A stretch of 8,635 nt of DNA, taken from Bacteroidales bacterium (GTDB lineage: Bacteria > Bacteroidota > Bacteroidia > Bacteroidales > UBA932). Both the position numbers and the translations under genes were made by a program. Where the stretch lies: contig JAAZCF010000148.1 of assembly GCA_012513425.1 (NCBI GenBank), positions 1 to 8,635 on the forward strand. Direction: 5' to 3'. This document shows positions 1-6,050 of this stretch, piece after piece; position 1 is the first letter of the stretch; each line of letters opens with the position of its first letter. Under the pieces are notes generated by a model. The model made no database searches. It saw only the letters and a list, made by a program, of their open reading frames with translations, and was not told the DNA's origin.

Positions 1-1631
1 CTGCTCCACAGAGCAATCTCTTCACTATGGATAGTTCAAATCCTTTTGTTGGCGCCCATACTCCTGTTTTGGTAGCTGATGGTGTAAAACCAGTTGTGCT
101 CGAGCAACGAAATCTTGGCGTTAATAAAGGTGTCGGTTTAACAGGATATGCTTATCTTAAGAGTGATAAGCCAATGAAAGTTGTTGTTGAAATGGTTGCT
201 GATGGCGTTACCAAGTCAGTTGAGCTTTCTGTTTCAAATAAATATAAAAAATATGACCTCAAGTTCTCTGCATTTGATAAAAAAGCCAAAGATGCAAGCT
301 TTAGAATCCTTCCACAAGGCGCAGGCCGTTTGTGGGTAGGTACTGCTTCTTTGATGCCGGATGACAATGTGGATGGTTTCCGTGCTGATGTTCTTGAACT
401 TCTCAAAGGTTTGAATGCTCCGGTATATCGTTGGCCTGGTGGAAACTTTGTAAGTGGTTATGATTGGAAAGATGGTATTGGACCTCGCGATCAACGCCCT
501 CCTCGCAAAAACCCTGCATGGTCAGGTGTTGAAGCAAATGATATGGGTTTACACGAATTTATTCACTTTTGCGAATTGATTGGAACCGATGCTTATGTTG
601 CAGTAAATGCAGGTCTTGGTGGCATTGAGGCAGCTGCAGAAGAAGTTCAGTATTGCAATGGTCTCAGTTCAACTCCTATGGGTTCAATAAGAACATTAAA
701 TGGCAGCCCAGAACCTTTCAATGTAAAATTCTGGTCTGTAGGCAACGAAATGTATGGTGATTGGCAACTAGGTCACACAAGTACAGAATCTTTTGTTGAA
801 AAGCATATTGCTTTCGCTGAAGCAATGCAGGCTGAAGACTCAACTATCAAACTTATTGCTGTAGGGAATGTTGGAGCTTGGGATGAAATGATAATGGCAA
901 ACTGTAATGACCACATGGATTATGTCAGTGAGCACTTCTATCATACAGATCTTCCAGGTCTTCGAAACCACGCCCTGCAGGTCCCTACATCAATTAACAC
1001 AATCAGCCAAGCACATCGTGACTATCGTGAGAATATTCCAGGCCTTGCAGAAAAAGATATTCGTATCTGCATGGATGAGTGGAATTTCTGGTATGGTCCA
1101 CACATTTATGGTGAGTTAGGAACACGATACTTCTTACGTGATGCTCTTGGAATCGCCGCAGGTTTGAATGCTTTCCTTCGCAACTCAGACATCGTCTTTA
1201 TGGCCAACTATGCACAGACCGTAAATGTAATCGGCTGCATTAAGACTACTACCACTGATGCTTGCTATGCTGCAACAGGAGAGGTTCTCAAAACTTATCG
1301 CGCACATTTCAATGGTATTCCTGTTGAGGTTACTGGTGAAACAAGGCCTTTTGATGTAGCTGCTGCTTATGACCTTGAGCGCAAAGTACTCAGTGTATCT
1401 GTTATAAACTTAAGCTACGAAGAGCATCCTCTCAACATGTCATTCGTGTCAGACCAATCTATCAAGAGTAAAGCAGTGAAAGCATACTCTATCACAGGCC
1501 CTTCTGAGATGGCTTACAACACACCTGGTGATGAAATGCAAGTGGTTACCACTGAGAGAGAGTATACTTCTTATAGCAGCATTAAAGTTCAAGCATGTTC
1601 AGCCAATATCTACGAAATCTCAATGGAATAA
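1..1631 (+). CDS. GH51 alpha-L-arabinofuranosidase (5' end outside window)
   Basis: This enzyme would hydrolyse terminal alpha-L-arabinofuranosyl residues from arabinan, arabinoxylan or arabino-oligosaccharides with retention of configuration. The frame is open to the window edge (first full codon at 3, reading APQSNLFT before the first ATG at 27), so the ATG at 27 is probably internal and the true N-terminus and any signal peptide are missing. Numbered from that ATG (534 residues), residues about 1-110 look like a beta-sandwich lead-in ending in SLMPDDN. The (beta/alpha)8 barrel follows with RWPGGNFVSGYDW (from 135) and GIGPRDQRPP. The acid/base glutamate is E241 in VGNEMYGDWQLGH and the nucleophile is E351 in MDEWNFWYGP, both intact. 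The part after about 360 fits the GH51 C-terminal beta domain. Family membership is very clear; whether it is periplasmic or cytoplasmic, and which glycan it acts on, cannot be seen. It converges on the HTCS gene. Confidence 0.95.
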   Translation, partial: APQSNLFTMDSSNPFVGAHTPVLVADGVKPVVLEQRNLGVNKGVGLTGYAYLKSDKPMKVVVEMVADGVTKSVELSVSNKYKKYDLKFSAFDKKAKDASFRILPQGAGRLWVGTASLMPDDNVDGFRADVLELLKGLNAPVYRWPGGNFVSGYDWKDGIGPRDQRPPRKNPAWSGVEANDMGLHEFIHFCELIGTDAYVAVNAGLGGIEAAAEEVQYCNGLSSTPMGSIRTLNGSPEPFNVKFWSVGNEMYGDWQLGHTSTESFVEKHIAFAEAMQAEDSTIKLIAVGNVGAWDEMIMANCNDHMDYVSEHFYHTDLPGLRNHALQVPTSINTISQAHRDYRENIPGLAEKDIRICMDEWNFWYGPHIYGELGTRYFLRDALGIAAGLNAFLRNSDIVFMANYAQTVNVIGCIKTTTTDACYAATGEVLKTYRAHFNGIPVEVTGETRPFDVAAAYDLERKVLSVSVINLSYEEHPLNMSFVSDQSIKSKAVKAYSITGPSEMAYNTPGDEMQVVTTEREYTSYSSIKVQACSANIYEISME

Positions 1632-1653
1632 TTGTTCCTTAAGATAAAACTTT

Positions 1654-1691
1654 GAGAGGATGACAGATAAAATGTCATCCTCTCTTTTTTT
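1654..1691 (+). terminator. Rho-independent terminator after the GH51 gene, probably bidirectional
   Basis: A perfect 12-bp stem (GAGAGGATGACA at 1654-1665 with TGTCATCCTCTC at 1673-1684) closes a 7-nt loop and is followed by seven T residues (1685-1691). It starts 22 bp after the GH51 stop codon. The T tract overlaps the TAA stop of the convergent HTCS gene (1692-1690 on the minus strand). Read on the minus strand the same hairpin lies just past that stop and is followed by a poorer T-rich run (AAAGTTTTATCTT), so it may also end HTCS transcription, less efficiently. Confidence 0.9.
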
Positions 1692-4600
1692 ATTGCTCAG
1701 ACAAGTCTTTTTGTCGTTTTAAAAAGTCTGTTGGAGAGATTTTGAATTGTTTGGTGAATAATCTCGTGAAATATGATGGCGAAGAAAAGCCAGTGAGGTC
1801 TGCCACTTCATTTATTCGATATTTATTGGTAGCCAGCATTTCTGCGGCATTTCTAAGTCTACATATACGAATATATTCATTTGGATTGATATTAGTATAT
1901 TCTTTGATTTTTCTGTAGAGAGTTGATTTACTAGTGCCAATCCGTTGGCTAATCAACTCCACTGATAGATTTGGATTTGTCATGTTATTAGCGATAATCT
2001 CGTCCACTTTAGCTAAATAATCCTTATCAACTATGCTGAAAGAGTCTCCGAAAAGATGAGAAAGCGAAGAACTCGAGAAATATTCTTGAGATAATTGACG
2101 ACTTTTTAATAAATTATTAATAGTGGCTATTAATAATGTTATTGAGAATGGCTTTTCAAGATAGCTGTTGGCGCCTGACTCTAATGTTTTCAAATGTTTA
2201 TTTGTTTCAATAGCTGCAGTAATTAATATTACAGGGATATGGTTGGTCTCTGAGTTTTCTTTTATTTTCTTACAAAGATCTAGTCCATCCATCTTAGGCA
2301 TAATAATGTCACTCACCACCACATGAACTTTATTGTGTTGTATAATATTCAATGCTTCAAGTCCATTAGCAGCTAATAATACATGATAATGTCCGCTCAA
2401 TTCTTTAACTAAATAGTTCCTCATTTGGCATTCGTCTTCAGCCAACAAAACGATAGGAAGCTTTTCGATGTTATTATCAGTATTTGATACTGTTCCTTCT
2501 TGAGAATTATCAGAAACATCAATAATAGTCTGATCCAGATGATCAATTGGCAGGGTTAGTTTAAACGTGTTAAAGTTGTTATCCTCACCCATAAAAATAA
2601 GTGTTCCTTTATGAAGTTCAGTAAGCGCTTTTGCGAGCGGCAAACCCAAGCCCGTACCATTTACTTTTGAGTTTCTCTCGTCTTTGTTATTTCTATAGAA
2701 TGGTTTAAATAAATTCTCTTGTTCTTCGTGAGTGATTATTTCACCATCATTTGAAATATTGAAATAGACGATGCGCTCTGATTCAACAGTCCCATAATCA
2801 ATGGAAATGGTCTTTTCGCAATATTTAATGGCATTCGAGATAAGATTTGTCAATATCTTTGTAACCATCTCAGCATCACAACTTATCTCCATACAGGAGC
2901 CGTCATCCTTAATAAAAGTTTCTATCCCTTGTTCATCAATCATAGGTTGAAATGGTCTGAAACAATCACTAACGAGCTGACTGAAATTATTCTTTGTGAA
3001 TGTGTATTTGATGTGTTCTTTTTCAATTCTTCGAATAGCCAGCAGTTGATTGCATAAGTTAAAAAGTCTGTTGGTATTGCATTGCATTAACTTCAGGTCG
3101 CTTTCCTGGCTTTCTGTGTATTGACCTGATGCTATAATTTTATCTAATGGCATCTTAATGAGCATCAAAGGAGTTCGAATTTCATGTGTGATATTTGTGA
3201 AGAAATTGATTTTCGCATTATAAATCTCTTTATGTGTCTCTTGTTCTAACTTTTCGTTTATTCGCAATTCTTCTTTTTTCTTCTTTTGTATAATTGAAGA
3301 AATTGATAAATAGCAAGCAAGACAGATTATGAGAAAATACAAACAAAATGCCGGAATACTAGCGTAACATGGCGCTTGAATAATAATTTGCAAGGATTTT
3401 GAAGATTGTGGTTCATCGCTACCGGCAATAGCTACATGAAAAGAATATTTACCCGGCTTCAATGAGCTATATCTTACAGTATTTGAGTTAGTGAAAATTT
3501 CTGATTTATCAATGCCTTGTAATTGATACACATACATCGTTGATCTCGGATTGGAATAATTCAAAGATCCATAAGATATCCTAATTACAGATGCGTCTTT
3601 ACTCTTTATTGTTATCTCATCAATGTCAAGCATAGAATAGTTTTGTTCGATGCGAGTCCCAAGTTGAGTAATAAATAAGGGTAAGGATGTTTCGGATTTT
3701 ATAAAATCTTTGGGGTTGAATGAAATCAAACCCTCACTTGAGCCAAAATACATAAGTCCCTTTACATCTGAATAGCTTGCATTATATGAAAACATATTAT
3801 CAAGCAGCCCATCAGCATTTGTATACACTTCAGATATATAAGAGTTGTCAGGATTCAAATGAGCAAGACCATTTGATGTAGATATCCAGATTGAAGCCAT
3901 GTCATCTTCATTGATGGAGCTGATAATATTTGAAGGTAAACCTTGTGAGGTAGTGTAAGTTTCGAAATTAAAATCAAATTCGTTATTCAGTTTTGAATAT
4001 ATCAACCCTCCACCTTCGGTTCCAATCCACATTCTGTGCCTTGAATCTTCAAAGAAGCAAGTAATATAATTATGAGGTATATCAGTAGGGCGATTCCCTT
4101 TGGTATAGTGCTTTAGAATCCCGGTCTTTCTTTCCCAACAAAATATGCCATTTCCAGTAGTTCCGATCCATACAATTCCGAAACTATCTTGATATATGCA
4201 AAGAACAGATAATCCGTCATCTGGATAAGATACTGATGAAAATTCCTTGCTAGCAATATCATACATATACAATCCTTTATCAGTTCCAAATAATATGATG
4301 TTTTCAGAAATTCGACACATGCATTCAATCTGCATGTTGCTAAAATCTATTTCTTCTTCAGCATTACTTACCTTTAGATAGTGATTAAGGATTATTTCTT
4401 TTTGAGTATCGTATAGATATATGCCATTCATGACAGTTGCAATCCAGAGAGTATCTCCAATCATCATCATGTCTTGAATGTTTAAGCCTCTAAGCTCTAT
4501 CATATTATCGTATGTTACAAAATCCTGATTATCAATATCAAGTTTATTAAGACCTCCATCTTCAGTACCAATCCATAAATAACCTTGTTGGTCAGAACAC

Positions 4601-5613
4601 AAAGACCTGACTACTTTTCCATTCATAGACCAACGAGAAGTCTGATAAAATTTAGAAAACTTTTTATCCCCAAGATATAAATAATTCAATCCACTATGGT
4701 AAGTACATATCCACAGGCCGTGATTTTTATCTTCTGTGATATAACGAACTTCATTGCTGGAAAGTGAATATGGGTCGCCGTTAATGTGTGTGATATGTGT
4801 TACATCTTGTATTTCTTTGTCATATACAAATACGCCTCGATCACTACTAATCCAATACTGACCGCTTGAGCTAGCATGAATACCATAGAACTTCAAAGGC
4901 AAATCATGATAATTAATAGTAGCAAGAGTTGCCAAATGTTTGTTTTGATAATTATACTGGATCAATTGTCCGTCTGTTGTTATTATATCAAGATGATTAT
5001 CTCCACATTGTGTGATACCGGCAACAATAAAATCAAATACAATTGTATCATGCTCTAATTGCCCTGGAATATAACTGTATAAGCAACCATCATTTAAAGA
5101 GACCCATATTAGGCCATTAGAGGATTTGACTATTGCCGTTGGATATGCATCATTATTTATAGAATAAGTATTAAAGGCTTTAGTCTTGAAATTATAGGAA
5201 TATAAACCTTTTGCTGTTGTTAGCCATAAATTTTCATTACCATCAAACAACATATTTGTAAAAGGACCATCAAATGATTCAGGAAGATCAATTTGCGTTA
5301 CGTAATTGTTGCTAGTATTGATATAATATAGTCCTTCTTGAGTAGACACCCATATATTTGAGTTATTATCTTCAGCTAAACACAATATAGATTCAGAAGG
5401 CAAGTCGTTAAATGTCATGAATTGGTAACCATCATGCCTACATAATCCATATTTGGTTCCAAACCACATGAAGCCTTTGCTATCGCAAAGCCCGGTCATG
5501 ACAGAGTTATTTGGAAGGCCATCTAATATTTGTCGAAAGTAATAGGCTTGAGCATTTGCATTAATCCAGAATAATGCAAAAATTATTAGTATGACTAGTT
5601 TTTTCCGTTTCAT
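1690..5613 (-). CDS. Hybrid two-component system (HTCS) sensor kinase/response regulator with AraC-type output domain
   Basis: A 1307-residue one-protein signalling system of the Bacteroidota HTCS type, which senses glycan fragments in the periplasm and controls its PUL from the inner membrane. A signal peptide spans residues 1-21 (KRKK, hydrophobic core, cut near ANA-Q). Fourteen propeller units follow (W50, W88, W130, W170, about 208, W254, W301, W347, W390, about 442, W482, W529, W576, about 622), enough for two seven-bladed propellers. Then come a Y_Y_Y domain (about 690-747), one membrane segment (about 751-776), and HisKA with H810 in NITHEIRTP. The ATPase domain has N923/N927, D956-G957 and NGTGLG at 985-990. 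The receiver has E1059/D1060, phosphoacceptor D1102, T1132 and K1154. An AraC helix-turn-helix pair ends the protein (about 1204-1300). All key residues are present, so it should be active. The start is firm: an in-frame TGA lies immediately upstream. No Shine-Dalgarno is visible. It is divergent from susC. Confidence 0.97.
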   Translation of the reverse strand: MKRKKLVILIIFALFWINANAQAYYFRQILDGLPNNSVMTGLCDSKGFMWFGTKYGLCRHDGYQFMTFNDLPSESILCLAEDNNSNIWVSTQEGLYYINTSNNYVTQIDLPESFDGPFTNMLFDGNENLWLTTAKGLYSYNFKTKAFNTYSINNDAYPTAIVKSSNGLIWVSLNDGCLYSYIPGQLEHDTIVFDFIVAGITQCGDNHLDIITTDGQLIQYNYQNKHLATLATINYHDLPLKFYGIHASSSGQYWISSDRGVFVYDKEIQDVTHITHINGDPYSLSSNEVRYITEDKNHGLWICTYHSGLNYLYLGDKKFSKFYQTSRWSMNGKVVRSLCSDQQGYLWIGTEDGGLNKLDIDNQDFVTYDNMIELRGLNIQDMMMIGDTLWIATVMNGIYLYDTQKEIILNHYLKVSNAEEEIDFSNMQIECMCRISENIILFGTDKGLYMYDIASKEFSSVSYPDDGLSVLCIYQDSFGIVWIGTTGNGIFCWERKTGILKHYTKGNRPTDIPHNYITCFFEDSRHRMWIGTEGGGLIYSKLNNEFDFNFETYTTSQGLPSNIISSINEDDMASIWISTSNGLAHLNPDNSYISEVYTNADGLLDNMFSYNASYSDVKGLMYFGSSEGLISFNPKDFIKSETSLPLFITQLGTRIEQNYSMLDIDEITIKSKDASVIRISYGSLNYSNPRSTMYVYQLQGIDKSEIFTNSNTVRYSSLKPGKYSFHVAIAGSDEPQSSKSLQIIIQAPCYASIPAFCLYFLIICLACYLSISSIIQKKKKEELRINEKLEQETHKEIYNAKINFFTNITHEIRTPLMLIKMPLDKIIASGQYTESQESDLKLMQCNTNRLFNLCNQLLAIRRIEKEHIKYTFTKNNFSQLVSDCFRPFQPMIDEQGIETFIKDDGSCMEISCDAEMVTKILTNLISNAIKYCEKTISIDYGTVESERIVYFNISNDGEIITHEEQENLFKPFYRNNKDERNSKVNGTGLGLPLAKALTELHKGTLIFMGEDNNFNTFKLTLPIDHLDQTIIDVSDNSQEGTVSNTDNNIEKLPIVLLAEDECQMRNYLVKELSGHYHVLLAANGLEALNIIQHNKVHVVVSDIIMPKMDGLDLCKKIKENSETNHIPVILITAAIETNKHLKTLESGANSYLEKPFSITLLIATINNLLKSRQLSQEYFSSSSLSHLFGDSFSIVDKDYLAKVDEIIANNMTNPNLSVELISQRIGTSKSTLYRKIKEYTNINPNEYIRICRLRNAAEMLATNKYRINEVADLTGFSSPSYFTRLFTKQFKISPTDFLKRQKDLSEQ

Positions 5614-5626
5614 TCAACTAAAGTAA

Positions 5627-5637
5627 TCATATTTGAA
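5627..5637. promoter_or_regulatory. Copy of the TCATATTTGAA motif just upstream of the HTCS start
   Basis: The 11-mer TCATATTTGAA occurs here, 13 bp upstream of the HTCS ATG, and again exactly at 5881-5891 inside the large inverted repeat on the susC side. If the motif is a binding site for the HTCS AraC domain, this copy could allow the regulator to act on its own gene. This is inference only; the sequence shows just the shared 11-mer. Confidence 0.3.
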
Positions 5638-5644
5638 CGATTAT

Positions 5645-5652
5645 GAAAACTA
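5645..5652 (-). promoter_or_regulatory. Possible -7 element of the HTCS promoter
   Basis: On the minus strand these bases read TAGTTTTC, seven of eight matches to the Bacteroidota -7 consensus TAnnTTTG, about 31 bp before the HTCS ATG. Upstream of it (higher coordinates) the minus strand is A-rich (about 5671-5690), which could help polymerase binding. No TTG is seen at the expected -33 spacing, so this is only a candidate. Confidence 0.2.
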
Positions 5653-5871
5653 TTCTTAACATAAGTCTTGTATTTTTTTTGTATTTTTAATAATTTTTAT
5701 GTGGAAAATGTCGTTAAGGGCACATTTTTTGTAAAAACATTTGACAGCAAATAATAGCCATCTTTATTCTTGACAGGTGGAAAAGTTTATCCGGCAGAAA
5801 TTGTTTTTGGTTTGTAATTTTTACAAAATTTCGGCAATTCTCTTATATAATATTTTCTGTTCTTATTTGCA

Positions 5872-5936
5872 AATTTTGATTCATATTTGAATCAAAATTG
5901 AATGAATATGATACAAATCCAGAATCATTCATATTC
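5872..5936. promoter_or_regulatory. Candidate operator: 12-bp inverted repeat with TCATATT motifs every 24 bp
   Basis: A perfect 12-bp inverted repeat (AATTTTGATTCA at 5872-5883, TGAATCAAAATT at 5888-5899) surrounds a 4-bp centre. The heptamer TCATATT starts at 5881, its reverse complement AATATGA at 5905, and TCATATT again at 5929, each 24 bp apart. The last two also form an 8-bp inverted repeat (5904-5911 with 5929-5936). The block ends about 45 bp before a possible susC -7 element, where an AraC-type activator would be expected to bind, so the neighbouring HTCS is the natural candidate regulator. No T run follows the inverted repeat, so it is not a terminator. Function is inferred; the repeats are directly visible. 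Confidence 0.45.
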
Positions 5937-5980
5937 GTTTAAATATAATTCACGCTGCATTTAGTACGAAAAAGGTTTTT

Positions 5981-5988
5981 TACTTTTA
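5981..5988 (+). promoter_or_regulatory. Possible -7 element of the susC promoter
   Basis: TACTTTTA matches the Bacteroidota -7 consensus TAnnTTTG at seven of eight bases and would place the transcript start near 5995, giving a leader of about 55 nt before the susC ATG. A -33 TTG is not evident at the usual spacing (only TTTA/TTAG near 5960-5964). A weak -33 would suit a promoter that depends on an activator, but that is inference. Confidence 0.25.
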
Positions 5989-6050
5989 TAGGACGAAACG
6001 AAATTTTAAACTAAATAACTTTCTATTAACACAACTCACAAACTAATCTT

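Larger units (their letters stand above)
5614..6050. other. Divergent intergenic control region between HTCS and susC genes
   Basis: This 437 bp AT-rich stretch contains no convincing gene on either strand. It must hold the promoters of both divergent genes. The clearest structure is at 5872-5936, described as a separate entry. Weaker elements are an 11-bp-period tandem TTGTATTTTT (5668-5677 and 5679-5688), a small palindrome TTTGTAA-TTT-TTACAAA (5811-5827), and short direct repeats TTGACAG (5741, 5770) and GTGGAAAA (5701, 5777). A TTG at 5668-5670 lies 20 bp before TAATTTTT (5691-5698), which resembles the Bacteroides -33/-7 layout, but it would give a susC leader of roughly 345 nt. In such AT-rich DNA these short matches are not decisive. 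Confidence 0.85.

Noticed and set aside
27..29. ATG at 27 as the true start of the GH51 gene
   Set aside because: The frame is open to the window edge and the residues before this ATG read on smoothly; family members normally have more N-terminal sequence, so the start lies upstream of the window.
907..1119. A 70-codon frame inside the GH51 gene
   Set aside because: It lies in another frame of a clearly conserved gene and shows no recognisable domain.
5741..5776. TTGACA sequences resembling the sigma-70 -35 box of Proteobacteria
   Set aside because: The primary sigma factor of Bacteroidota recognises a different consensus (TTTG at -33, TAnnTTTG at -7), and no matching downstream element was found at a suitable distance.
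5811..5827. Palindrome TTTGTAA-TTT-TTACAAA as an operator or hairpin
   Set aside because: A 7-bp arm made almost only of A and T is expected by chance in this AT-rich region, and it shares no motif with the stronger repeats at 5872-5936.
5872..5899. The 12-bp inverted repeat as a terminator
   Set aside because: No T run follows it on either strand, its stem is AT-rich, and it lies upstream of both divergent genes rather than after one.
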